From CANHEE01 sp043777755 (GTDB lineage: Bacteria > Bacteroidota > Bacteroidia > Chitinophagales > Saprospiraceae): DNA of 64,000 bases. The DNA lies in assembly GCA_043777755.1 (NCBI GenBank), contig JAYWHK010000074.1, positions 9,294 to 73,293 on the forward strand, written 5' to 3'. A program made the position numbers and the translations under genes. Positions 41,001 through 51,300 of this stretch are shown in pieces. Within the stretch, counting starts at the first letter, position 1. Every line of letters starts with the position of its first letter. The notes under the pieces were generated by a model, which searched no databases, was not told the DNA's origin, and was given only the letters and a program-made list of their open reading frames with translations.

Positions 41001-43223
41001 TTATTTCTTCATTTCCAAAAACATTTTTTCTATCGTTTCCATTCTTTTTTTAAGGTCTTCATTTTCTTTTTTAAGGTCAGCTATCTTTTTTTCCTGTGTT
41101 TCGATTATGGTTTGTTGTTCTTGAATCGCTTTGGTCAAAGGCACTACAAACTCCGCATAGCGCAAAGCATAATGCCCGCCACTTGGCAAAGAGCTTTTGT
41201 CTAAACCGCTCCAATCTCTTGTACCACTCTCTATCGCTGCTTTTTCTACATCTTGTGCGATAAACCCTGTGTAGCGTATTCCTTTTTGTCCTTCTGCAAT
41301 GTATTCATAATCAACCGTTTGTAGTTTTTTAATAAACGACAAGCCCAATGTGCTATTGCGTATGCCTTTTTTCAATCTTCGGTCAGAACTAATGGACGCA
41401 TTGACAGCGTAAGATATAGAGATTATGTTGTCATCTCCGAAACGGATTTTGTTAGAAGCATCGACTATTGCACCTTTTCCAACTGCGGTAGCATTACTAA
41501 TATTAGGTGTTAAGGTAGATGTATTAGTTTCCGCTCCGAAAAAAGAGTTATCGCTTCCAAGTGAATAACTTCCAGCATTACTTCCAAAAGCTGAATTAGT
41601 TGAACCTGATATATTATTTATAAGAGACCAAAACCCAAATGATGAATTACCACTACCATTATTGCCTGCCAAAGAACGAGAACCAAATGCCGAATTAGAG
41701 TTGCCAGAAGTATTACCAGATAATGTATATTCTCCAAAAGCTGAATTCCAAAAGCCTGTAGTCTCTTGCTGTAAAGAACCAACCCCATAAGAAGTGCTTA
41801 CAAGTCCATGGCTTTCAATCCGTCCAGCAATTCTACCATCTACTTTAAAATTCAACGATTGAGCACCTCCTGCTGGAGTTCCCAAATAACTATCATTAGT
41901 AGCATCTACATTCCCATTCAAACTCCAGCCAGCATTTGCAGCTGCCCAAGTACCATTACCTTGGTTATCAGTGGCAGTCCAGACTTTGCCAGTGGAAGGA
42001 GTACCACTTGTCACTTGTAGTATTTCTAATTTTGTCTTTCCACCTACCACTTCGAGCTTTTCAGTAGGTGTAGATGTGCCGATGCCGATTTTAGTATTTG
42101 CTGTGCCTAACACACCACAATCAGAACAGCCAACTTCTCCTTCTGAACCTATTACGAAAGAGTTATTAATATTTGGTATTGTACTTTTGGTTTGTGAACC
42201 AATAAATACATTGCCAAAACCATTAGTATTTATACCTGCCAAATTACCAATTGCTGTATTTTTACCAACATGAGAACCTTGCAATGCTCCACGACCAATA
42301 GCTACATTAAACCATAAACTATTACTAAATGACATAGCATCAGATCCAATAGCTAAATCGCTATTACAACCTTGGCAATTTAATAATGCAGCATTACCTA
42401 TCCCAATTGAACTTACCGCAGAAATTACATTTTTTAAACTAAGTTTCCCAATGCCAATATTAGATCCCATAGTACTACTATTTAATCCACTTTCTAAGCC
42501 AATAAATAATGTACTATTTTCATAAAACTTTGCAACTTGTTCATTATTAACTTTAAAGACCAATGGCTCATTTGTTCCAATAAAAGCACCATTTGTCCCA
42601 CTATTTCCACCTAACCTCCAAAAACCATTCATCTGACTTTGCAAGTTTGGAATTGTATTATTTTGCAAAGTATTTACCTTGACATCCAAAGTGCTAATAC
42701 TTGTATTGATTGAAGTAATATTATTTCGGATAGTCGGTAAAGTATCAATCAAAAAATTATTAAAATTGGTATTGGTTGCACTGAGTGCATTGGTCAGGTT
42801 CGTTTGTTTTATTTTGAGGGAATCAATGCGCCCATTGAGGTAGAAAACCTTGCTATCTGTATAAGCCTTAGCGTTTTGTTCGGCTAAATTGATGAGGCTG
42901 GTAAGGCTCATTACTTTCAAATCCAACATGGTTTTCACCTTGTTGGTGTCTGCGATGACTGTCCAAACGCCATTTTTAAAATAGTCAAACGTCTGAAAAT
43001 CAGTGTTATAGACCAATAAACCATTTGCAGGATTGGCAATGGCTTGGCGTTGCGCATTGCTCATAGGCGTAAGCAAAGTACCTTTTGGATTGTTTTGCGG
43101 ACTAATGACGTGCAGCATCGCCGAAGGGTGTCCTGGTAGTGGCGGATTGGCAATAATCATTTGTGCCGTGGTTTTGTTCAACATCAAAATTGAACAACAA
43201 AGAAGGAAGAAGATTTTTTTCAT
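41001..43223 (-). CDS. S74 endosialidase-chaperone (tail-fibre-type) exported protein
   Basis: 740 aa. Signal peptide KKIFFLLCCSILMLNKTTAQ. A helical/coiled region at about 95-200. Two blocks of trimeric head-like beta-roll repeats with phrases GNAALLNCQG, NVAIGRGALQGSHVGKNTAIG and SNSAFGSRSLAGNNGSGNSSFG. The C-terminal intramolecular chaperone domain at about 610-700 has SSDRRLKKGI (Ser/Lys of the self-cleaving dyad family, residues 612-618), TVDYEY, YTGFIAQDVEKA and LRYAEFVVPLTKAIQE. It ends with a coiled coil at about 695-740. It probably forms a trimer whose S74 domain may cut itself off. No T9SS domain. It is flanked by family B repeats on both sides. Confidence 0.92.
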   Translation of the reverse strand: MKKIFFLLCCSILMLNKTTAQMIIANPPLPGHPSAMLHVISPQNNPKGTLLTPMSNAQRQAIANPANGLLVYNTDFQTFDYFKNGVWTVIADTNKVKTMLDLKVMSLTSLINLAEQNAKAYTDSKVFYLNGRIDSLKIKQTNLTNALSATNTNFNNFLIDTLPTIRNNITSINTSISTLDVKVNTLQNNTIPNLQSQMNGFWRLGGNSGTNGAFIGTNEPLVFKVNNEQVAKFYENSTLFIGLESGLNSSTMGSNIGIGKLSLKNVISAVSSIGIGNAALLNCQGCNSDLAIGSDAMSFSNSLWFNVAIGRGALQGSHVGKNTAIGNLAGINTNGFGNVFIGSQTKSTIPNINNSFVIGSEGEVGCSDCGVLGTANTKIGIGTSTPTEKLEVVGGKTKLEILQVTSGTPSTGKVWTATDNQGNGTWAAANAGWSLNGNVDATNDSYLGTPAGGAQSLNFKVDGRIAGRIESHGLVSTSYGVGSLQQETTGFWNSAFGEYTLSGNTSGNSNSAFGSRSLAGNNGSGNSSFGFWSLINNISGSTNSAFGSNAGSYSLGSDNSFFGAETNTSTLTPNISNATAVGKGAIVDASNKIRFGDDNIISISYAVNASISSDRRLKKGIRNSTLGLSFIKKLQTVDYEYIAEGQKGIRYTGFIAQDVEKAAIESGTRDWSGLDKSSLPSGGHYALRYAEFVVPLTKAIQEQQTIIETQEKKIADLKKENEDLKKRMETIEKMFLEMKK

Positions 43224-43246
43224 AAGAATAGAAGCCCCACCTAAAT

Positions 43247-43263
43247 CCTCCCCGAAGGGGAGG
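43247..43263. repeat. 17-bp perfect palindrome upstream of the S74 gene
   Basis: CCTCCCCGAAGGGGAGG forms a tight GC hairpin with a short loop, 24 bp before the ATG of the minus-strand gene. It would lie in its 5' leader if transcription starts further upstream. Similar CCCC/GGGG palindromes are common in Bacteroidota intergenic DNA. Confidence 0.6.
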
Positions 43264-43484
43264 ACTTTTTGCGCAGGAAGTTATTTTTTGATTTAGAAAT
43301 TTATTTTTATGATTTTTTTGATGATTGTAATGCAAAGATGAAGGTAATATATTATTTGCACAGAAATATATTTTAAAATGTTTTTCATTTTTAATTGTAT
43401 TTATTTTATAAAATATTGATTGTTAATGTTTTGTAATTAAAAAATGTTTTTTATTTTTGTGAAAAATACTTATGTATAAGTATA

Positions 43485-43566
43485 GAAACACTGATTTTTA
43501 TGATTTTTATGACGCTTTTATGATTTTATCCTAATTTATCTTAAAAATCATAAGAATCAGTGTTGC
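43485..43566. repeat. Interspersed inverted repeat, family B, copy 3
   Basis: GAAACACTGATTTTTATGAT...ATCATAAGAATCAGTGTTGC has the same middle as the copy at 40910-40992 (GACGCTTTTATGATTTTATC). The 340-bp gap between 43224 and 43593 holds this element and the small palindrome at 43247-43263; nothing else is visible. Confidence 0.8.
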
Positions 43567-43593
43567 CATCATTTGACGAAAAAACGCAACAAT

Positions 43594-44370
43594 ATGCAAA
43601 ACACGACCGCTTTTGAATTGATAAAAACTTTGAACTCCGAACAACAGCGAGCGTTTCGGATTTGGCTGGAATCCCCTTTTTTCAATACGCAAAAAGAGGT
43701 GGTTCTGTTGTATGATTTTTTATTGAAAAGTGTGAAAATTTCAAAAAAATCAACATTGAAAGCGTATTTTGAAGAAGCCAATGTTTGGAAGGCGATTTAT
43801 CCGAATGAAACGTTTATTACAGACGACAAAAAACAAGCGACAAGGCTTCGTGGTTTGCTTTTTAAAATCAGCGAAAATGCAAAAAAGTATTTGATTTTCA
43901 ATGGATTAGAAGAAAATACTGCTTTGAAACATCAGCTTTTGCATCAGCAACTTTCCAGTGCTAAACTCAATGATTTGGCAGCTAAAAACTTGAAAGATTG
44001 GGCTTTGCTATTTGATGAAAAAGCTAAAAAACAGTTTTATTTTTTACAAGAAAAAGCTCGATTTTTGAGCGAAAAAGTTGATTTTGAAGTTGCCAATAAG
44101 AATGACACAACATTGATTCCCGAATGGTGTGAATCAGAGATTTTAAGCCAAAGCAATGCCATTTTGCAACTTTACATTCAATTGCTTTTTGACAAAAAAT
44201 CAAAATACAACACCGCTTTTTTTGATGATTATATTGCTGTTTTAGAGAAAAATATCATTGAAAAACCCGTTGCTTTGCAGTTGCAACTGTTGAGTATTAA
44301 AATGAGTAAAAATATTTCTAACGTTTTGATTTACAGGGAATTGAAACAGCTTTTTCAAACCAATCAGTGA
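43594..44370 (+). CDS. Paralogue of the 572-1978 protein, N-terminal part, ends at an in-frame TGA
   Basis: The ATG at 43594 (MQNTTAFELIKTL) is preferred over a TTG at 43573 that abuts a repeat. The 258 residues align end to end with the N-terminal part of the 468-aa protein at 572-1978 (SPFFN motif, KKQATRLRGLLFKISENAKKYL against RAVMSWLMSIIEKTL). The frame stops at TGA 44368-44370. The same frame then continues without further stops to 45033, so only this codon separates the halves. The stop lies in the first copy of an 11-bp tandem duplication. Function unknown; likely a recent pseudogene, a truncated product or a sequencing error. Confidence 0.75.
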   Translation: MQNTTAFELIKTLNSEQQRAFRIWLESPFFNTQKEVVLLYDFLLKSVKISKKSTLKAYFEEANVWKAIYPNETFITDDKKQATRLRGLLFKISENAKKYLIFNGLEENTALKHQLLHQQLSSAKLNDLAAKNLKDWALLFDEKAKKQFYFLQEKARFLSEKVDFEVANKNDTTLIPEWCESEILSQSNAILQLYIQLLFDKKSKYNTAFFDDYIAVLEKNIIEKPVALQLQLLSIKMSKNISNVLIYRELKQLFQTNQ

Positions 44371-44386
44371 AAAATCAGTGAAAAAT
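44365..44386 (+). repeat. 11-bp tandem duplication carrying the stop codon
   Basis: CAGTGAAAAAT occurs twice in a row (44365-44375, 44376-44386). Copy 1 is read CAG TGA AAA and stops; copy 2 is read in another phase (ATC AGT GAA AAA) and is open. Confidence 0.8.
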
Positions 44387-44397
44387 TAAACAATACG

Positions 44398-45033
44398 TTG
44401 GTACTTTCTTTAAGCAATGTGGCTACAATTTTGCTCAACGGAGGACATGAATTTTTTATACGAGAAGCATTTGAATGGAATTTGGAAAAAATCAAACGCA
44501 AACAACAATTTGAAAATGGTTTTTTGACAACCACAACCTTCAAAAACACATTGCGTTTGGGTTTTAATTTGATTTTTTATAAAAAAGAAAAATTGAGTAA
44601 CTGGTCGCCAACACAATTTATCAAAAAAAACGTAGAACTGCTTCAGCCTGATTTGCAAAAAACCTACAGCGATTTTGCGGAAGCATATTTAGATTTTTTA
44701 AAAGAAAATTACGAAGAAGCATTGCCCAAAATGAAGGCATTTAGACCCAACGCATCCGTGCATCAGCTTGATGCAATGCGGATTGTTTTGGCTTGTTATT
44801 TCAAACTGTGTGATGATGATGCTTTTGAGCGACAAATCGTTAAAATTAGTTCTTTTTTGACAAAAAAAAATGGTTTTTCAAGTAATATTGTTGTTTTTAA
44901 TCAAAATTTTATTCAATTTTTAGAAGAAATAAAAAATCTAAATAATGATAAAAAAGTAAAAAACGAACTTTTTGAAAAGCTGAAAAATGAAAAAAATGTA
45001 GCCGATAAAGAATGGTTGCTGAGTTTATTTTGA
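44398..45033 (+). CDS. Paralogue of the 572-1978 protein, C-terminal part
   Basis: This region lies in the same frame as 43594-44370. The nearest start codon is a TTG at 44398 (LVLSLSNVATILL). The 211 residues match the second half of the 468-aa protein, including FKNTLRLGFNLIFYKKEKLS, SDFAEAYLDFLKENYEEALP (TPR-like) and the ending NNDKKVKNELFEKLKNEKNVADKEWLL. No ribosome-binding site is evident, so independent translation is doubtful. It is more simply the remainder of an interrupted gene. Confidence 0.65.
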   Translation: MVLSLSNVATILLNGGHEFFIREAFEWNLEKIKRKQQFENGFLTTTTFKNTLRLGFNLIFYKKEKLSNWSPTQFIKKNVELLQPDLQKTYSDFAEAYLDFLKENYEEALPKMKAFRPNASVHQLDAMRIVLACYFKLCDDDAFERQIVKISSFLTKKNGFSSNIVVFNQNFIQFLEEIKNLNNDKKVKNELFEKLKNEKNVADKEWLLSLF

Positions 45034-45041
45034 AAATAAAA

Positions 45042-45269
45042 AGAACACTGATTGGACTGATTTTCATGATATATCGTAACTATTTACCACTTTTGCAATT
45101 TTTCACCACGGAGAAACGGAGAACACAGAGTGTGACAAAAAAATTAGCCTTCGGCTAATTTTTTTGCCTCCGTGACCTCCGTTTCTCCGTGGTAAAAATA
45201 AAAAATCTTCGATTTTTTTAGACGCTAAACATTACGATATATCATAAAAATCAGTCCAATCAGTGTTCT
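45042..45269. repeat. Nested palindrome: family A repeat inside an outer inverted repeat
   Basis: The outer arms are AGAACACTGATTGGACTGAT... TATATCGTAA (from 45042) and TTACGATATA...ATCAGTCCAATCAGTGTTCT (to 45269). They enclose a full family A element. The outer ends share (G)AACACTGAT/ATCAGTGTT(C) with family B. The gap 45034-45319 contains only this structure. Confidence 0.75.
45079..45234 (+). repeat. Interspersed hairpin repeat, family A, copy 3
   Basis: The core at 45106-45192 has near-perfect arms (CCACGGAGAAACGGAG against CTCCGTTTCTCCGTGG) and an AAAAAATTAGCC-TTCG-GGCTAATTTTTT tip. Flanks TTACCACTTTTGCAATTTTT and AAAAATCTTCGATTTTTTTA match the reverse-oriented copy at 14641-14791. Confidence 0.85.
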
Positions 45270-45319
45270 AATCCTACATACGTTTGTCGGGATTTAAGAT
45301 GCCTGTATTGAATTTGCCG

Positions 45320-48300
45320 CTATTTTTTCACCACAATAGGAGCTGGCGTACAATATTTAGCCCTGTCTAAAATCACAATTTTAAATGTAATTGGCGAACC
45401 TTGACAACCCATAATGACAGGTGTGGCGGTAATGGTCGCTACTCGTTTGTCGTCAGCGATAACGATGTTTCCTTGTGCGTCAATCGTCGGAACAAAAAGA
45501 TAATTGATGTCGCCTTGTCCGCTGCTTGGCAGCCCAATATTCGGATTGTCATTTGTCCAAATCACTTGAGTATTTGGCTCGCTTGCCTTGAATTTCACAT
45601 CAATCAATTGTTCCATACAAACTGTAATATCAGGAACTGCCTCTAAGGTTACGATTGGTCTTTCTGTAATATTAAACGCATTTCCGATGCCAGCGCAACC
45701 GTCCGTGACTGCCGTAATGACCAAATGCGCTGTCCTGTCTGTCGGAGGAACTGCCGCCGCTGTGAAAACAATGCTATCAATGCCATTTTGAGCCAAACCA
45801 AACGTCGTATTGTCGTTGTTCCACGTAAAAATCGTATTGGGAAGATTGGACGTAAATTTTTCCATTCTGACCATTTCGCCAGCACAAACGAACAAGTCCA
45901 AAGGTGGATTCATCACAGGACGAGGTTTGATAATGATGTCAAAAGACCTACTTTCACTGCCGCAACCATTGAGTGTTGCCGTGACTGTAATCCTTGCTTT
46001 ACGCAACGTATCACTTACAGCAGCTGTAAAATTCGGCATTTGACCAACGCCAAACGCTCCAATTCCAATGTTCGGATTGTCATTTGACCACGTAAAAGTT
46101 GCGCCTGTTGGTTGTGTAGCGAAAGTCGGAACTTCTACCAAATTACCCGAACAAACACGAATTGTAGCCATCGAATCAATGCTTACTTTTGATTTGATAT
46201 TGACCACTGTTGCTTGTTCGTTTCCAGCGCAGCCGTTGAGGATTGGCGTGTAGCGAATCGTGGCGGTCATGGTCGTATCGCTGGCATTGAGTGGCGTAGG
46301 GATTTTAATATTTCCATTTCCAGCCGAAGGCAAACCAATATTTGTATTAGAATTTGTCCAAGAAAAACTTGTATTTGGCAATGTTCCTGTAAAATTCAAG
46401 CGAATACTATCTTTTTCAGAACAAAGCGAAATAGCATTGATTTTAGCAACATTTGGCGTTGGTTTTATGGCAATTGTTGCGCTCATCGTGTCGCCTACAC
46501 AGCCATTTAGCGTTGGTTTTACGGTTATTTTTCCAATAATATTTGCGCCTGTTGCATTGGCTGGCGTTTCGTATTTTAGAATATTTCCAGTGCCATCATC
46601 TGCTTGACCAATCGCAATATTGTTATTTTTCCAAGAAAAAACAGCGTTTGGTGTTCCCGAAAATAGCATTTCTACACTGTCCAAAGGACAAACAATTACG
46701 CTTGCCAGCGCATTGACAAAAGGTGTAGGTTTGACCGTCACGAAGAATGTATCTGTCAAACCAATACAACTTTGAGCCGTAGGTGTTGCCCATATTTTTG
46801 AAAGAATATTTGCGCCTGTTGTGTTTGTTGCTGCTGTAAAAGTTGGAATTTGACCAACACCCGAATCTGCCAAACCTGTTGCGGTATTGTTATTTTTCCA
46901 AGAAAAATCACTTGTAACATTGCTAAATAAACTGTCTAAATCTACTGTTTCCAAAGGACAAACGATGATGTTACTTGGCGCATTTATTTTCGGAGTAGGT
47001 TTTATTTTTATAAAAAATTCTTTCACATCGCTCTTGCAATTTGCCAATTCAGATTGAATTTTTATACTTGCCAACATGACTGTATCGCTGTTGTTTGCAG
47101 GAGCATTGTAGGTAGCGATTTGTCCTGTTCCATTACCAGCGATGCCAATACTTGGATTGTTATTTGTCCAAAAAACAGTTGGTGTTTGAGGTATTGCAGT
47201 AAAATCGTCAATGTCAATTGGCGCATCAGGACAAACGATAATATCCATCGGCTGCGAAATTGTTGGTGTTGGTTTTATTGTAATTAAAAAAGTGTCTTCG
47301 ATGCTCACACAAGCGTTAGTCGTTGATTTCCAGACGATTGTAGAAACAATATTTGTGCCTGTTGTATTGGTAGCGGCTGAAAAAGGCGCAATTTGTCCAC
47401 TTCCTAAATTGGTCAAACCAATATTGGTATTGTCATTTTTCCAAGAAAAATCAGCGGGCAAAATATTATTTTCAAATAAAATATTGATAGGTTCGCCAGC
47501 ACAAACGATGAGGTTTGGCAAAGTGTCCACCTTTGGTTTTGGCTTGACTGTCACCGTAATATCAATCAAATCGCCATTGCAATCGTTGGCTTTTGGCGTG
47601 ACATAAATGTGCGCTACGTTGTTTGTTGTACCAGTATTTTTTCCAATAAAATAAGGAATTGAGCCAACGCCAGCGGTGTCTAAACCAATGCTTGGATTGT
47701 TATTGACCCACCTAAACGAAGTTCCCATCACGTTGCTCATTAGGCTTTCTAATTTGACGCTGTCGCCCGGGCAAACCACCACGTCCATCACACTTGACGT
47801 ACCAACAAAAGGTTTTACAGAAATGCAAAACGTATCATTAGGACTTGGACAATTTTCAAGGTATTCTTTCCAAACAATGTTACTTTTCCACGTAGAAGTT
47901 GAATTGTTTAAAGGTGCATAATAGGTAAAAATTTGACCAGAATCCTTCGCAACTAAGCCAATTTGAGGATTACTGCTTGTCCATTCAAAAACGCCTCCGC
48001 TTGGCACACCACTAAACATTTCCACATCTGTCACCGAACCAGAACAAACAATTAAGTCTTTCGGTTGATTGATTTTCGGCGTTGGTTTTACAGCGATGGC
48101 AAATGTTTTTTCCTCGCCATAACAACGATTCAACAAAGGTTTTACTTTAAAATTAGAATAGATTTTTTTAGCTGTCATGTTCATATCGGCAATGTCCAAA
48201 ATAGTGCCTTCGCCACAAGCCATTACGCCAGTTTCCGTATTATCATTTTGCCAAATGAATTTTGTAAAAGAAATTGAACCAGCAAAATTCAAATGAATGC

Positions 48301-51300
48301 TATCGCCAACGCAATAAGCGGTATCTATCGGAGGTGTTACTGTTGGTGTTGGTTTTATCAAAATTTCAAACATTTGCGAACCACCAACACAACCAACAGA
48401 AGTTGGTGTAACGCTTAACATTGCTCTTATCGTATCGCCAGTACTGTTTGATGGAGCTGGATAAGTCACGATTTTACCAGAGCCAATCGCAGGCAAACCA
48501 ACGGCAACATTGTCATTTGTCCATGAAAAAGTCGTGTTGGGCGTACCAACAAAATCAACGTCAATCGGTTCGCCTGGACAAACTTCTATACACAAAGGGT
48601 CAGCCAACAAAGGCGTTCCTTTGACAGTCACTTTAAACGCAGACGATACACCAATACAACCTTCTACAAAAGGTGTAACCGTAATTTTTGCACCAATATC
48701 GCTGCCTGTCAAATTGCTTGGTGGCGCATTGAAACTACTGATATTTCCAGTGCCATTTGCAGCCAAACCAATAGCTGTATTGTCATTGTCCCAAACAAAA
48801 TTTGCTGGTTTTGGGTCACTGATAAAATCATTTATTTCTATCAACTCGCCTGGACAAACGACAATTCCTTGTGGTGCAGTCATGGTTGGCGTAGGTTTAA
48901 TTTTTATTTCAAAAGGAACAAAATCTCCTACACAGCCAGCCAAGGTTGATTTTACTTTTAGCAATGCTTCGTTGTCCATTGTACTGTTGTTTGCTGGAGC
49001 GTTGTAATCCGCAATATCTCCATTTCCGCTTACAGGCAACCCAATAGAAGTATTGTTATTTATCCACATAAATGTTGCACCTAATGGGTTACTAACAAAG
49101 TTATCCACATTTATATTGTCGCCTGGGCAAACTCGAATCATATTTGGCGCAGCCACTGTTGGCGTAGGCTTTACATCAATATTGAGCATTTGCGGCAAAC
49201 CAATACAGCCATTTCGGGTAGGTGTAACTGTTACAACACTTGACACCAAGGCGTTAGTCGTATTTTTTTCAGCAATAAAAAGAATATTGCCCGTGCCAGT
49301 TGTTTGCAATCCAACGTCATTGTTAGAATTTTGCCAAGTATAAGTTGTATTGGTATGACTTCCTGTAAAATCAATCGCTACAGTCACATCAGGACAAACT
49401 GAAATATCTGTACCATCAGCAACTGTTGGCGTTGGTTTCAGTGTAATGTTAAACATTTGCGTACCACCAACACAGTTTCCTGCCGAAGTCGGCGTGACTG
49501 CCAAATGCGCTGTTTCATTCAATAAAGTTCCATTTACTGGTGCAGCATAAGGAGGAATTGAACCAGTGCCAGCCGACTGCAATCCAACGTTGGTATTGTC
49601 GTTTGTCCAAGTAAAAGTAGTACTTGCTGTTCCTATAAAATTAACGTCAATCGTTTCGCCTGGACATACAACGATGTCAATTGGCGTGCTTACATTTGGC
49701 GTGAATTTTACTACAATTTTAAATGTTTGAGGCACGCCAACGCAAGTGTTCAAGGTCGGTGTAACCGTCACATTTGAGATGTAATCCGCAGCTGATGCAC
49801 CATTTGGTGGAGCGATAAAATCTGCAATATCATTTGTTCCATTGGCTGCCAAATTGGTTTGTATGTTATCATTTAACCAAGAAAAAGAACTTCCATTTGG
49901 CGCACTTACGAAGTTTTCCACATCAATCGTTTCGCCTGGACAAACGAATACATCTTGTGGGTCGTTCATTGTTGGCGTTGGACGGATAGCAACAGAAAAC
50001 TCTTGAATTGGACTTTTACAACCATTCAAAGTTGCTTGTAAAGTAAGGTTTCCAACTTCATTTTGTAGCGTATTATTTGCTGGAGCGTTGTAGGTAGCGA
50101 TGTCGCCATTTCCAAGCTCGGGCAAACCGATTTTCACATTGTCATTTGTCCAAGAAAACGTAGCTCCAGCTGGATTGCTCGTAAAATTATCAATGTCAAT
50201 TGGCGCATTTGGACAAACAATAATATCTGTTGGATCATTGGCTGTCGGCGTAGGTTTTATGACAATTTTGAACGTTTTTGTTTCACTATCGCAGCCTTCT
50301 TGTGTTGCTTTCAGGGTCAAATTTGCAACGATATTTACGCCTGTATTGTTCGCAGCTGCTTGAAAATCAGCGACTTGTCCTGTGCCTGCATTTGTTAAAC
50401 CAATGAGTGGATTGTCATTTGTCCAAGTAAAAATTGCATTTGGTAAATTGCTTGTAAAATTGTCTATATCAATGGTTTCGCCAGCGCAAACTGTCACATC
50501 TTTTGGCTCGCTCATTGTTGGCGTTGGCTTTATATTGACCAAAGCCGATTGAGGCAATCCTATACAGCCGTTAAGCGTTGGCGTTACTGTTATTTTGCTT
50601 GTAATGTAACTCAAACTTGTATTTGGCGCAGCCGAAAAAGCAATATTTCCACTTCCGTTTTCAGCCAAACCAATGTTGAGGTTTTCTTGATTGTAATTAA
50701 CCCAATCAAACGTTGGCGTTGCTGGTGTTCCTGTAAAATTATAGGTAATATTTCCCGTAGGACAAACTGTAAGGTCAGCAATTGGATTGACTGTTGGCGT
50801 TGGTTTTATGGTAATCATAAAAGTTTCTGTGCCACCTGTACAAGAGTTTGCCGAAGGCGTAACCACCAAAGTACTCACGATATTTGCGCCCGTATTATTC
50901 GCTGGTGCAGCATAAGGCGCAATCGCACCCGAACCCATCAAAGGCAGCCCAACTGCTGTGTTGGTGTTTGTCCATGTAAAAGTTGTTCCTGCTGTTCCTG
51001 TAAAATCAATGTCTATCTGTTCCGCAGCGCACTTGATGATATTGGCTGTTCCGTTCACTTGTGGTGTAAAAAGAACTGTCAAATCAAGGTCTTGCGGCAC
51101 TCCAACACAACCATTTAAGGTTGGTGTAATTGTTACTTTTGATAAAATATTTGTTCCAGAAAGGTTTGTTGTTGGCGCAGTAAAATTAGCGATTTGTCCC
51201 GTTCCAGAAGCTGCCAAATTCGTAGCTGTATTGTCATTTGTCCAATCAAAAATTGAACCCAAAGGCATACTTACAAAATCATCTACATCAAAAACCTGAC

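Noticed and set aside
41001..43223. S74 tail-fibre protein as a prophage remnant
   Set aside because: It has a signal peptide and no phage genes nearby. Such exported S74 proteins are common in Bacteroidota.
45270..45322. Continuation of the giant protein past its stop in another frame (SGKFNTGILNPDKRM then stop)
   Set aside because: Only 15 residues and no sorting-domain motif, so it does not rescue a T9SS C-terminus. Noted in case orthologues end this way.
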